DNA from: Pandoraea aquatica
GTDB taxonomy: Bacteria > Pseudomonadota > Gammaproteobacteria > Burkholderiales > Burkholderiaceae
Length of the DNA: 64,000 bases
Assembly: GCF_902459565.1 (NCBI RefSeq)
Contig: NZ_CABPSN010000011.1
Location: 1 to 64,000 of the forward strand
Direction of reading: 5' to 3'
The notes beneath the pieces are model-generated. The model was not told the origin of the DNA, did not search any database, and saw nothing but the letters and a program-made list of their open reading frames with translations. Positions 21,520 through 30,282 of this stretch are shown here, piece by piece (the first letter of the stretch is position 1; every line of letters starts with the position of its first letter). The translations under genes were made by a program, and so were the position numbers.

Positions 21520-23679
21520 TCAGAACCCGAAGTGCCCTTGCACGTAGACCATGCGCGGCGCACCCACCATACGGCCCGCGTTGCCGTCGACGTTACGCGT
21601 GTAGAAGCGCTTGTCGAACACGTTGTTCAGGCCCACGGTGACGTCGGCGTTCTTGTAGAACGGGATCTTGTAGCTCGCTTGCAAATTCCACACGCGGAAG
21701 CCCGGCACCTTGCCGTTGCTGCCGTCGGCAGATTCGGCTTCGGTGTTGGCCAGATCCGAGTACTGCGAGCTTTGGTGCGTGGTCGAAACGTTGAACGTCC
21801 ACTGGCCGATCGCGTAGCGCGCGCCGAGCGTGTCGGTGAAGCGGGAGTAGAACGGCACGTCGAGACCCGAGGTCGCGCCGGACTTCTGGATAGCGCGTGT
21901 GAACGTGAAGTTGGCGTAGAGGTTCAGGCCGCGCAGCACGCTATCGCGATCGAACGTGTAGTCGATCGCGGTTTCGACGCCATCGTGGTCCGTCGCCCCG
22001 ATGTTCTGGAAGACGGCCGGGTTCGAGCCGGGCACTTGCAGAATCTGGTTGTCGAACTTCATCTTGAACACCGTCAGCTCCGCCTTCCAGCGGTTGTCCG
22101 TCCAGCGCGTACCGATTTCATACGTGCGGGCCAGTTCCGGCTCCAACGGGTTCGTGGCCGACATCGAGTTCAACTGCGTGTTCTGCACCGGGCCGAACGA
22201 CGTGCTGTAGTCCGCAAACACCGTCCACGCGCTGTTCACGAGATACGACAGGTTCACCGACGGCAACGCCTTGTTGTTGTCCGAGCGGAAGGTGGCCCCC
22301 GAGGCGTTGTCGACACGTTGCGAGTTGATGAATTCGTAACGCAGGCCTGGCGTGAAGCGCCAGTTACCCCACGCCATGCGGTCGTCGATGTAGAACGCGT
22401 TCGCGCTGGTGTAGTTGTTGAACGTCTGGGTGGCCGAGTTCTTGCCGGTGGCGAGCGTGGTCGTCCAGTTGTTGTCGTCGCCACGCTCATGGATGTAGCG
22501 ATAGCCCACGGTCACGTCGTGCGCGGTCGGCCCAAAGAACAGACGCTGCGTGAAGCGCGGCTCGATGCCGAACGTCTCGTAGTTACGCGGCTGATGCGTG
22601 GTCGACGTGCCTGCTGCGTTGATGAGCGTGCTCTGACGGTAGCTCGAATTGTAGAACGTGCGGATCTCGAATTCTTGCGTCTCCGAGATCGTGTTCAGGT
22701 AACCGAAGTCGAGGCCCGTGCGATTGCCGCTCCAGTAGTCGTTCGGACGCGTGTTCTGGAACGGATCGGCGTTGAACTGTGCGACGGTAAGGCCGCCGGG
22801 CGTCATCGACTTCACGTCATAGTAGGAGAGCTTGCCGTACACCTGCTGGCTCGGCGAGATGTCGTAACGCCACTTCAGTGCAACGTCGTTCACATGCTCG
22901 TCGCTGCCCTTGCGCCAGTCGCGTCCGACCATACCCGAGTAAAGCAGCGCCAGACCGAGACCGTTGTCCATCTGCGTGCCGAGGAACGCGCCGTACTGAG
23001 TATTTGCGCCGCCACCCGTCGTGTAGATGTTCTCGCGCACGGTCGCGTCGGCGGTCAGCCCCGACGTGTTCGGGATCGAGCGTGTCTTGAAGTTGATGAC
23101 GCCGCCCACGTTCTGCGGACCATAACGAACGGCACCGCCACTGCGCACAACGTCGATGCTCTCGATGTTGAACAAGCTGACCGGGGCGAACGACAACTGC
23201 GGCTGGCCGTAAGGCGCGACAGCCATCGGAATGCCGTCGAGCAGCACCGTCGAGCGCGGGGAGTAACGGCCGGTGAGGCCGCGCACACCGATGTTCAGCG
23301 AGATGGCGCTGCCGGCCGTGCCGGAGTTGTCCGTCGCCTGCACGCCGGGAATGCGGCGCATGACGTCGCCGATGCTCGTTGCGCCGGATTCTTCGATCTG
23401 CTCCTTCTTCACGACCGTACGCGCGCCCGGGAAGGTCTTCGCGCTGTTGTCGAGGCCCGTGCCCAGCCAGTCGCCGGAGACGTTCACCGCACCGAGTTCG
23501 ACGTCGGCCTTGGCCTCGGCCGCCGACGTGGCTTGTTGCGCGTGTGCGGTACCGAGCGTGACCATCAGCAATGCGGCGGCGCAGGCGGTCGCGCGGGGCA
23601 AGCGGTGCAGACGATGGGCAGGAATAACAGCGGTGACAGCGGCAGGAGCAGCGGCGCGGCGACTTGCAGACATCTTCAT
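21520..23679 (-). CDS. TonB-dependent receptor, FecA-like
   Basis: Outer-membrane gated channel, probably for ferric citrate or a similar iron chelate. It has a signal peptide ending near GTAHAQQ, a plug domain (ARTVVKKEQIEESGATSIGDVMRR, then VRGLTGRYSPRSTVLLDGIP and VAPYGQPQLSFAPVSL, strongly FecA-like) and a beta barrel ending in VQGHFGF with a terminal Phe. I chose the ATG at 23679 because GAAGG lies upstream; the frame continues 31 codons further without a leader-like sequence. It lacks the N-terminal signalling (STN) domain of E. coli FecA, and no fecIR pair is nearby, so regulation is probably by Fur only (see the Fur box). The substrate is inferred from similarity. Confidence 0.93.
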   Translation of the reverse strand: MKMSASRRAAAPAAVTAVIPAHRLHRLPRATACAAALLMVTLGTAHAQQATSAAEAKADVELGAVNVSGDWLGTGLDNSAKTFPGARTVVKKEQIEESGATSIGDVMRRIPGVQATDNSGTAGSAISLNIGVRGLTGRYSPRSTVLLDGIPMAVAPYGQPQLSFAPVSLFNIESIDVVRSGGAVRYGPQNVGGVINFKTRSIPNTSGLTADATVRENIYTTGGGANTQYGAFLGTQMDNGLGLALLYSGMVGRDWRKGSDEHVNDVALKWRYDISPSQQVYGKLSYYDVKSMTPGGLTVAQFNADPFQNTRPNDYWSGNRTGLDFGYLNTISETQEFEIRTFYNSSYRQSTLINAAGTSTTHQPRNYETFGIEPRFTQRLFFGPTAHDVTVGYRYIHERGDDNNWTTTLATGKNSATQTFNNYTSANAFYIDDRMAWGNWRFTPGLRYEFINSQRVDNASGATFRSDNNKALPSVNLSYLVNSAWTVFADYSTSFGPVQNTQLNSMSATNPLEPELARTYEIGTRWTDNRWKAELTVFKMKFDNQILQVPGSNPAVFQNIGATDHDGVETAIDYTFDRDSVLRGLNLYANFTFTRAIQKSGATSGLDVPFYSRFTDTLGARYAIGQWTFNVSTTHQSSQYSDLANTEAESADGSNGKVPGFRVWNLQASYKIPFYKNADVTVGLNNVFDKRFYTRNVDGNAGRMVGAPRMVYVQGHFGF

Positions 23680-23822
23680 CTTGGCAGACCTTCGTAACTT
23701 CGGGCGGTGGCGAGCGAGGCCGCTGAGGGATGTGCGTATCGGCTGTGGGCCGTGCCTGACGGCGAAGCACATCTGCGGCGTGCGGATTGTTATCGGTAAG
23801 ACGTTGTAATAAAGCGACGCGG

Positions 23823-23847
23823 ATTATAAATGCAAATCACTCTCATT
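23823..23847 (-). promoter_or_regulatory. Fur box overlapping the receptor promoter
   Basis: On the minus strand 23847-23829 reads AATGAGAGTGATTTGCATT, which matches the Fur consensus AATGAGAATGATTCTCATT at 16 of 19 positions. It runs directly into TATAAT (23828-23823), so Fur-Fe would cover the promoter spacer. The site lies about 150 bp before the receptor start. Confidence 0.8.
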
Positions 23848-24110
23848 TTTAATGGGTGTCGTCGAACGTCGGTCGGTATTTGAGCGAAGGGGTTGCGCCC
23901 GGGCGTAGTCGATCGGGGGTGCCGGGAAGAATGCGCGACATTACGCAGAGATGTCGTGCAATGCCTGAGGGAAACGGGAAGAAGCGATGGCAAACGTCAA
24001 TTCCGCGTTTGCTTCAACGGTCGGTTGAGACTGTGGCTCCAACGCTACAACCGCACGGCGGATGGGGGTTTCGGGCGGTGTTGGATTATCCAGTTTTGCT
24101 TATCAATCGC

Positions 24111-24130
24111 CCAAAATCGATTGATTGTTC
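24111..24130 (+). promoter_or_regulatory. Putative operator upstream of the hpa operon
   Basis: It reads CCAAAATCGATTGATTGTTC. The same sequence, with one mismatch, occurs on the opposite strand at 32925-32944 in front of the LysR regulator. A shorter AAAATCGATTG also occurs at 32896-32906. It probably binds that LysR protein. Confidence 0.6.
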
Positions 24131-24194
24131 ACGGCGCGTCGGGCCGCAAGAATAGGGGACTATTCAAGACAATGCCGACAACGGAGACCCCACG

Positions 24195-25004
24195 ATGCCG
24201 AAGCTCGACGCCTCGACCCATCAGGCCCTTGCCCGCGAACTGCACGACGCCGAGCGTAGCCGCACGCCCGTGATGCAGTTCTCCCGCCGCTACCCCGAGA
24301 TGACGATTGCCGACAGCTACGCGATTTCGCAGGCGTGGCTCGCGCTGAAGTTCGCCGAAGGCCGTCGTGTGATCGGGCACAAGATCGGGCTGACGTCGCG
24401 CGCCATGCAAGTCGCCGCGCAGATCACCGAACCCGATCACGGCACGCTGCTCGACGACATGCTCGTTGCCGACGGCGCAACGCTGGAGGCGTCGCGCTTC
24501 ATCGTGCCGCGTCTCGAAGTGGAACTGGCGTTCATTCTCGCCAAGCCACTCAAGGGGCCGGGCGTGACGCTGTTCGACGTGCTGGACGCCACCGCCTGGG
24601 TGACGCCCGCATTGGAACTGATCGACGGTCGTATCGAGCTGTTCGATCGCGACACCAAAGCGCCCCGCAAAGTTTTCGACACGATTGCCGACAACGCGGC
24701 GAATGCCGCTGTGATTCTCGGCGGCCGTCCCGTCAAACCGGAGGCCATCGACCTGCGGTGGGCAGGCGCGCTGCTGTATCGCAACGGCGTGATCGAAGAG
24801 TCAGGCTTGAGTGCAGCGGTGCTCAACCACCCGGGCAACGGCATTGCGTGGCTCGCCAACAAGCTGGGCGCGTTCGACGAAGGGTTGCAGGCAGGCGAGA
24901 TCGTGCTGGCCGGCTCGTTCACCCGGCCGGTGGCTTGTGCTGCGGGCGACGTCTTCCACGCGGACTACGGTCCGCTCGGCGCCATTGGCGTGCGCTTTGT
25001 CTGA
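24195..25004 (+). CDS. hpaH: 2-oxo-hept-4-ene-1,7-dioate hydratase
   Basis: It adds water to 2-oxohept-4-ene-1,7-dioate in the homoprotocatechuate meta-cleavage pathway, giving the substrate of HpaI. The 269 residues match the HpaH/hydratase-decarboxylase family in length. [31 protein letters not shown] (about 35-65) and the metal-binding [16 protein letters not shown] (about 107-122) are conserved, as is the C-terminal [23 protein letters not shown]. It is the first gene of a tightly packed operon; hpaI starts 50 nt later. Confidence 0.93.
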   Translation: MPKLDASTHQALARELHDAERSRTPVMQFSRRYPEMTIADSYAISQAWLALKFAEGRRVIGHKIGLTSRAMQVAAQITEPDHGTLLDDMLVADGATLEASRFIVPRLEVELAFILAKPLKGPGVTLFDVLDATAWVTPALELIDGRIELFDRDTKAPRKVFDTIADNAANAAVILGGRPVKPEAIDLRWAGALLYRNGVIEESGLSAAVLNHPGNGIAWLANKLGAFDEGLQAGEIVLAGSFTRPVACAAGDVFHADYGPLGAIGVRFV

Positions 25005-25054
25005 CGCTTCAGCTGACGCTTCGTCTGCGTCCTTCACATCAGGAAGCCCTTGTC

Positions 25055-25828
25055 ATGAAAACACCCCCGAATGTCTTCCGTCAGGCGCTGGCACGAGGCG
25101 AGCGTCAGATCGGCCTGTGGATGGGACTTGCCACGCCGTACGCCGCCGAGCTGTGCGCGGGCAGCGGATTCGACTGGCTCGTGATCGACGGCGAGCATGC
25201 CCCCAACGATCTGCGCACGATGTTGGCGACGTTGCAGGCCGTTGCGCCCTATCCGGTGCACCCGGTCGTGCGTCTGCCACACGGCGACGCCGCGCTCATC
25301 AAGCAAGTGCTCGAAATCGGCGCGACGACCGTGCTTGTGCCGATGGTCGAGTCGGCCGCGATGGCGCGCGATCTCGCGAGCGCCACGCGTTACCCGCCGC
25401 AGGGCACGCGCGGTGTCGGCAGCGGACTGGCGCGCTCGTCGCGCTGGAATCGCTATGAGGACTATCTGCACGCCGCGAACGATACGACGTGTCTGCTCGT
25501 GCAGGTGGAGACGGCCGACGCACTCGCACAGGTCGATGAGATTGCCGCCGTCGATGGCGTGCATGGCGTGTTCATCGGCCCGGCCGATCTTGCGGCATCG
25601 ATGGGCTACCTCGGGCAGGCCACACACCCCGAAGTGCGCAAGGCAATCGAAGACGGCATCGCGCGCATTCGTCGCGCGGGCAAGGCGGCGGGCATTCTGT
25701 GTGTCGACGAGACGTTGGCGAAACATTACCTCGACCTCGGGGTGACGTTCATCGCGGTCGGTATCGACACCACGTTGCTGGCCAGCGCGAGCCGAGCGCT
25801 GGCCGCGAAGTTTGGAGAGAAGGCATGA
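25055..25828 (+). CDS. hpaI: 4-hydroxy-2-oxoheptanedioate aldolase
   Basis: Class II aldolase cleaving 4-hydroxy-2-oxoheptanedioate into pyruvate and succinic semialdehyde. The 257 residues align closely with HpaI of E. coli: [70 protein letters not shown] (with Arg), VQVETADAL (metal Glu) and VFIGPADLA (metal Asp). The ATG at 25055 has AGGAAG upstream. The stop overlaps hpaE by 4 nt. Confidence 0.96.
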   Translation: MKTPPNVFRQALARGERQIGLWMGLATPYAAELCAGSGFDWLVIDGEHAPNDLRTMLATLQAVAPYPVHPVVRLPHGDAALIKQVLEIGATTVLVPMVESAAMARDLASATRYPPQGTRGVGSGLARSSRWNRYEDYLHAANDTTCLLVQVETADALAQVDEIAAVDGVHGVFIGPADLAASMGYLGQATHPEVRKAIEDGIARIRRAGKAAGILCVDETLAKHYLDLGVTFIAVGIDTTLLASASRALAAKFGEKA

Positions 25829-27300
25829 GTGATACCCGTTTTGACGTCGCCGGCGTGTCAGTGTCGCCGGACCATTACATCGATGGCCGCCGCGTGGCGT
25901 CCTCCGAGACGTTCGAGTGCGTCTCGCCCATCGACCAGACGCATCTGGGCGACATCGCCAGCGGCAATCTTGGACACGTCGATGCTGCGGTGACGTCGGC
26001 CTCGCTGGCGTTTCCCGCATGGGCGGCGCTGAGCGCGGCGCAACGTCAGCCGTATCTCCAGCGCTTCGCCGATGCCATCGGCCGACGCGCCGACGTGTTC
26101 GCCACGCTGGAGAGCGCAGACGCCGGCGTGCTTCGCTCACGCATGGCGCACGGCGTCGTGCCGCGCGCCATGCAGAACATCACGTGGTTTGCCGAGCACG
26201 CGCTGACGTTGCAGGACCGCGTGATCGAGACACCGCAGGCCCGCCACCTCGTGCGTCACGATCCGGCCGGTGTCGTGGCCATCATCACGCCGTGGAATTC
26301 GCCGCTGATGCTGGCGACGTGGAAGATCGGCCCGGCGCTGGCATCCGGTAACACGGTGGTGCTCAAAGCGCCCGAGTGGGCACCGCTGACGTCGTCGCTG
26401 CTGGCGGATTGCGCGCACGAGGCGGGATTGCCACCTGGCGTCTTCAACCTGTTGCAGGGCTCGGGCCCACAGACCGGGGCGGCGCTGGTCAGCGATGCGA
26501 GGCTCGCACGTATCTCGTTCACCGGCTCGGTCGCCACGGCCAAATGGATCGCGAAGACGGCCGCCGACAACCTCGTGCCGTGCAGCCTGGAACTCGGCGG
26601 CAAGTCGGCGTTCATCGTGTTGGCCGACGCCGATCTCGACGCCGCTGCTGCCACCGCCGCACTGATGTACCGCAACGCCGGGCAGGTGTGCCTTGCGGGG
26701 ACGCGTCTGCTCGTGCATGCGGATGTCGCGCCCGTGTTCATCGAAAAGCTGCGCGAGGTGGTCGGGCGTCTCGTCGTGGGCGATCCGCGCGACGCCGCGA
26801 CCGAAGTCGGTCCGATCATCCACATGCGTCAGCTCGAACGGGTGCAGGGGTTCGTCGAAAGAGCGGTCGCGGGCGGCGCTCGCCTGCTGTGGGGCGGTAC
26901 GCGACATGACTTCGGCGCGCAGTATTTCGCACCGACGCTGCTCACCGATCTGCGTCAGCACGACGAGATCGTGCAGCAGGAAGTGTTCGGCCCGGTGCTC
27001 ACGCTGCAAACGTTCGCGAGCGACGACGAAGTCGTCGGCATGGCCAACGGTACCGACTACGGGCTGGGCGGCGTTTGCTATGGCGACGAGGCGCATGCCA
27101 TCGCGATTGCCGAGCGCGTGCGTACGGGGTTCATCTGGATCAACAGCTTCGGCATTCGCGATCTGGCCGCGCCGTTCGGCGGCATCAAACGCTCGGGCGT
27201 CGGACGCGAAGGCGGCGACTGGAGCTTCGAATTCTTCTGCGACGTGAAGGATGTCGTCGTGCCGAAGCAACCGTTCAAAGCGAGCTTCAGCCATCGCTGA
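25825..27300 (+). CDS. hpaE: 5-carboxymethyl-2-hydroxymuconate semialdehyde dehydrogenase
   Basis: NAD-dependent oxidation of the ring-cleavage product to 5-carboxymethyl-2-hydroxymuconate. The 491 residues are aldehyde dehydrogenase superfamily: [14 protein letters not shown] (about 151-164), the cofactor region [11 protein letters not shown], catalytic Glu in [11 protein letters not shown] and the nucleophile Cys in [31 protein letters not shown] near the end is typical. It overlaps hpaI by ATGA, which fits coupled translation. Substrate assignment rests on operon context. Confidence 0.93.
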   Translation: MSDTRFDVAGVSVSPDHYIDGRRVASSETFECVSPIDQTHLGDIASGNLGHVDAAVTSASLAFPAWAALSAAQRQPYLQRFADAIGRRADVFATLESADAGVLRSRMAHGVVPRAMQNITWFAEHALTLQDRVIETPQARHLVRHDPAGVVAIITPWNSPLMLATWKIGPALASGNTVVLKAPEWAPLTSSLLADCAHEAGLPPGVFNLLQGSGPQTGAALVSDARLARISFTGSVATAKWIAKTAADNLVPCSLELGGKSAFIVLADADLDAAAATAALMYRNAGQVCLAGTRLLVHADVAPVFIEKLREVVGRLVVGDPRDAATEVGPIIHMRQLERVQGFVERAVAGGARLLWGGTRHDFGAQYFAPTLLTDLRQHDEIVQQEVFGPVLTLQTFASDDEVVGMANGTDYGLGGVCYGDEAHAIAIAERVRTGFIWINSFGIRDLAAPFGGIKRSGVGREGGDWSFEFFCDVKDVVVPKQPFKASFSHR

Positions 27301-27359
27301 TGGTGCGACGTCGCATCGTCAAAACAATCAGCAAGACAACAGGACAAGAGGAGAGCAGC

Positions 27360-28223
27360 ATGGGACAGATCGTTGGCGCGGCGCTGGTGTCGCATCACCC
27401 CGGCCTGATGCAGTGTGAGGAGTTTCGCGTGTTGCAGGGCGCGGGCGCGGATTCGGACTTGATTCCCGGTTACGCGCGGTTGCGCGAGCGCATCGACGCG
27501 GTGCGTCCGGACGTCGTCATGATTTTCGATTCGCACTGGTTCACCACGGGCTATCACCTGGTCGACGGCGGCGCGCGTTACTCGGGCATGTACACGTCGG
27601 ACGAGATGCCGTGGTATCTGCACGGCGTGCCGTACGACTATCGCGGACACCCGGAACTGGCGCTCGCCATCGATGGCGTGGCACGCGAGCGCGGCGTGCG
27701 TGCACGAGCGGTCCAGCATCCGGATCTCGCGCGGCATTACCCGACGATCAACGTCATCAAACAGTTGCGCCTCGAAGCAACGCCGATCGTCACCGTGAGT
27801 TCGTGTCAGAACTGCGAGCCGCAGCACTTCCTGCAATCGGGCGAGGTGATTGGCGAGGCGATTCGCCGCAGCGACTTGCGGGTGGTGATGCTCGCGTCCG
27901 GCGCGCTGAGTCACAAGTTCAACGGCATCGACTGGAAGCCGAATCATCCGCGCATCTTTCACGAGAGCAATGTGTCGCGTCCGGAGAACATCGAGAGCGA
28001 CAAGCGCGCCATCGAAGCGTTTCGCGAGGGGCGTCACGACCGGATTCTGGCGGACTGGGATACGGACTACCGGAAGCGTCCGTGGGAAGCGCACGGCGCG
28101 CACTATTTGCAGATGGTCGGTGCGCTCGGCGGGGCCGAATGCCGCAGTGCGGGCACGGTGCTGTCCGACTACGAGAACGCGCGTGGCACGGGTAACGTGC
28201 ACATCTGGTTCGACACGATCTGA
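27360..28223 (+). CDS. hpaD: Class III extradiol ring-cleavage dioxygenase (HpaD-like)
   Basis: Expected to open homoprotocatechuate (3,4-dihydroxyphenylacetate) with O2. The 287 residues belong to the LigB-type fold: iron ligand candidates are the His pair in VSHHPGL (about 11-13) and H in FDSHWFTT (about 58), with VVMLASGALSHKFN (about 180-193) as a second conserved block. Compared with E. coli HpaD it is quite diverged, so related catechol substrates are possible. An AGGAGAG site precedes the ATG. It sits between hpaE and hpaG. Confidence 0.85.
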   Translation: MGQIVGAALVSHHPGLMQCEEFRVLQGAGADSDLIPGYARLRERIDAVRPDVVMIFDSHWFTTGYHLVDGGARYSGMYTSDEMPWYLHGVPYDYRGHPELALAIDGVARERGVRARAVQHPDLARHYPTINVIKQLRLEATPIVTVSSCQNCEPQHFLQSGEVIGEAIRRSDLRVVMLASGALSHKFNGIDWKPNHPRIFHESNVSRPENIESDKRAIEAFREGRHDRILADWDTDYRKRPWEAHGAHYLQMVGALGGAECRSAGTVLSDYENARGTGNVHIWFDTI

Positions 28224-28235
28224 CGAGGCGACATC

Positions 28236-29189
28236 ATGGATTTCGAATTTCCGCTGCGTGAATTGCCTGCGGTGATGCGTGGCCCGCGTGTCGAGCGTCG
28301 CCATATTCTGCTGGGCGGCAGTGCGTACTGGGGCACGATTGTCGAAGAGGGCGGTGCGTCACAGGGCATGCTGCGGCTCGACGACGGACGTCTCGTCGAT
28401 CCGCAAACGGTGACGCATCTGCCGCCGGTGAATCCGTCGAAGATCATCGCCGTGCACATCTCCTATCGCTCGCGTAGCATGGAGACGCGCAATAAGCCCA
28501 AGCCCACCGACACGCCGACGTACTTCATGAAGCCGACGACGTCGCTGAACGGACATGACGGTCAGATTCTGAAGCCGAGCGATTGCCGGTATCTGAACTA
28601 CGAAAGCGAATATGCCGTGGTGATCGGGCGCACGTGTCGCAACGTGCTGCCCGACGAAGCATGGGATTACATCGAGGGCTTTTGTCCGGCGCTGGACATG
28701 GGCTTGCAGGACTTTCGCGACACCGATCAGGGATCGATGCTGCGGGTGAAGGGCGCGGACACGCTGCTGCCCATCGGACCGGGTATTGTGCGAGGCGTGA
28801 ATCTGTTCGAGCAGACGTTGCGCACCTATCGCAACGGACGCGTCGTGCAGGAAGCGCACATCGGCGACGAGACGATCTGGGGTCCGCATTACGTGATCGC
28901 GGACATTGCGCGTCACATCACGCTGTTGCCGGGCGACGTCATTCTGATGGGCACGCCCTGTCATTCGCGTTCGGTGGATGCGGGCGATCTGGTGGAATGC
29001 GAGATTACGGGATTGGGGCGGTTGTCCGGGCGGGTCGTGCAGATCGATGCGCCGCGCGCGGCGGCGCTCGGTGTGGGCCATCCGCCGGGCGATAGTCCGG
29101 AAGTGCGCCGTGTGGCGCTGGGTTTTGACGAACGTGTGCCGGAGCGATTCAAAGAGAACTATCGTCTCGCGGCACATCAACCGGAGTGA
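28236..29189 (+). CDS. hpaG: FAH-family decarboxylase/isomerase (HpaG-like)
   Basis: Fumarylacetoacetate-hydrolase-fold enzyme. In this pathway it decarboxylates 5-carboxymethyl-2-oxohex-3-enedioate and/or isomerises the product. Motifs: KIIAVHISYRSR, FMKPTTSLNGHDG, YLNYESEYAVVIG with the metal Glu residues, FCPALDMGLQDFRD and LLPGDVILMGTP. It has 317 residues and one FAH domain, whereas E. coli HpaG is a two-domain duplication. Its gene starts 12 nt after hpaD. Confidence 0.87.
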   Translation: MDFEFPLRELPAVMRGPRVERRHILLGGSAYWGTIVEEGGASQGMLRLDDGRLVDPQTVTHLPPVNPSKIIAVHISYRSRSMETRNKPKPTDTPTYFMKPTTSLNGHDGQILKPSDCRYLNYESEYAVVIGRTCRNVLPDEAWDYIEGFCPALDMGLQDFRDTDQGSMLRVKGADTLLPIGPGIVRGVNLFEQTLRTYRNGRVVQEAHIGDETIWGPHYVIADIARHITLLPGDVILMGTPCHSRSVDAGDLVECEITGLGRLSGRVVQIDAPRAAALGVGHPPGDSPEVRRVALGFDERVPERFKENYRLAAHQPE

Positions 29190-29193
29190 ACGG

Positions 29194-30201
29194 ATGAAGG
29201 TGACGATCATTGGCGCGGGTGCCATCGGTGGACTGATCGGGCAACGACTCGCGGCAACGGGCGAGGCGCAGGTCAGCGCGCTGGCGCGCGGCGCGACGCT
29301 GGCCGCACTGCGTGAGCGGGGCTGGCGAGTCAGGCAGGGCGAGACGCTGGCGACCGGCCCGGTGGCGGCGGCGCATCCGTTGGAAGACGCGGCGAAGCTT
29401 GGCGAGCAGGATCTGGTGGTGATCGCGGTGAAGGGGCCGGCGCTGGCGCAGGTCGCGGCGTCGGTGGTGCCGTTGCTCGGTCCGCAAACACTCGTGTTAC
29501 CGGCGATGAATGGCGTGCCGTGGTGGTTCTGCCAGGGCGTCCCAGGGTTTGCGGATGGAGCGAGCGGTGGCGATGCGACGCTGACGAGCATCGATCCGGA
29601 GGGTGCCATCGGTGCGGCGATTCCGCTGGCGAACGTGATCGGTTGCGTGGTGCACGCAAGCGCTTCGACGCCGGAGCCGGGGCTGGTCGATCACAAGATG
29701 GGCCGTGGACTGATTATCGGTGAGCCGGGCGGCGGTGCGAGCGAGCGCGTGCAGCGTCTGGCGGCGCTGCTTGAGCGTGCGGGCTTCGAGGCGAAGGCGT
29801 CGGAGAACGTGCGTCTGGACATCTGGTACAAGCTCTGGGGCAATCTGACGATGAACCCGGTGTCGGCGATCACGGGCGCGACCATCGACCGGTTGCTCGA
29901 CGATCCGCTGGTGCGCGACTTCTGCTCGGCGGCCATGCGCGAGGCGGCGGCCATCGGTGCGAAGATCGGCTGCGCCATCGACCAGTCGCCGGAAGACCGT
30001 CATCAGGTGACGGCAAAGCTGGGGGCGTTCAAGACGTCGATGTTGCAAGACGTGGAAGCGAATCGTCCCATCGAACTCGACGCATTGGTCAGCGTGGTGC
30101 GCGAGATCGGTCAGCGTGTCGGCGTAGCGACCCCGAACATCGACGCGCTGCTGGGCCTGACCCGACTGTTCGGTCGGGTGCATGGGTTGTACCCGCAGTA
30201 A
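29194..30201 (+). CDS. 2-dehydropantoate 2-reductase family protein
   Basis: The 335 residues show the N-terminal Rossmann motif VTIIGAGAIGGLIGQRLA, VIAVKGPAL, the conserved KLWGNLTMNPVSA block with the catalytic Lys, and the C-terminal NRPIELDAL loop of the PanE/ApbA family. Authentic PanE reduces ketopantoate with NADPH for CoA synthesis. Here the gene begins 4 nt after hpaG in a catabolic operon, so a pathway-specific 2-oxo acid reductase is as likely. Several paralogues of this family are usual in Burkholderiaceae. Confidence 0.85.
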   Translation: MKVTIIGAGAIGGLIGQRLAATGEAQVSALARGATLAALRERGWRVRQGETLATGPVAAAHPLEDAAKLGEQDLVVIAVKGPALAQVAASVVPLLGPQTLVLPAMNGVPWWFCQGVPGFADGASGGDATLTSIDPEGAIGAAIPLANVIGCVVHASASTPEPGLVDHKMGRGLIIGEPGGGASERVQRLAALLERAGFEAKASENVRLDIWYKLWGNLTMNPVSAITGATIDRLLDDPLVRDFCSAAMREAAAIGAKIGCAIDQSPEDRHQVTAKLGAFKTSMLQDVEANRPIELDALVSVVREIGQRVGVATPNIDALLGLTRLFGRVHGLYPQ

Positions 30202-30229
30202 GTCGTCGTTCGTCGTTGTCGACGCAATA

Positions 30230-30257
30230 GAGAAGGGGCACTGCGGTGCCCCTTTCT
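30230..30257. terminator. Terminator between the hpa operon and the MFS gene
   Basis: AAGGGGCAC (30233-30241) pairs with GTGCCCCTT (30246-30254), followed by TCTT. It lies between the convergent operon ends. Confidence 0.8.
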
Positions 30258-30282
30258 TGTGGGTTCGGATGACGCGCGCTGA

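Larger units (their letters stand above)
23680..24194. promoter_or_regulatory. Divergent control region between the TonB receptor and hpaH
   Basis: This 515-nt gap has no gene. It holds a Fur box and -10 for the receptor (minus strand, listed separately) and, 65 bp before hpaH, a 20-bp element shared with the LysR/aminotransferase region. Nothing else was seen in the middle part (23850-24100). Confidence 0.6.

Noticed and set aside
21532-23697. A 721-codon open frame opposite the TonB receptor
   Set aside because: The receptor frame shows clear plug and barrel motifs and a signal peptide; the opposite frame is Arg/Val-rich noise.
28359-29609. Long minus-strand frame across hpaG and the reductase
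   Set aside because: It spans two well-supported genes of the other strand and has no motifs.
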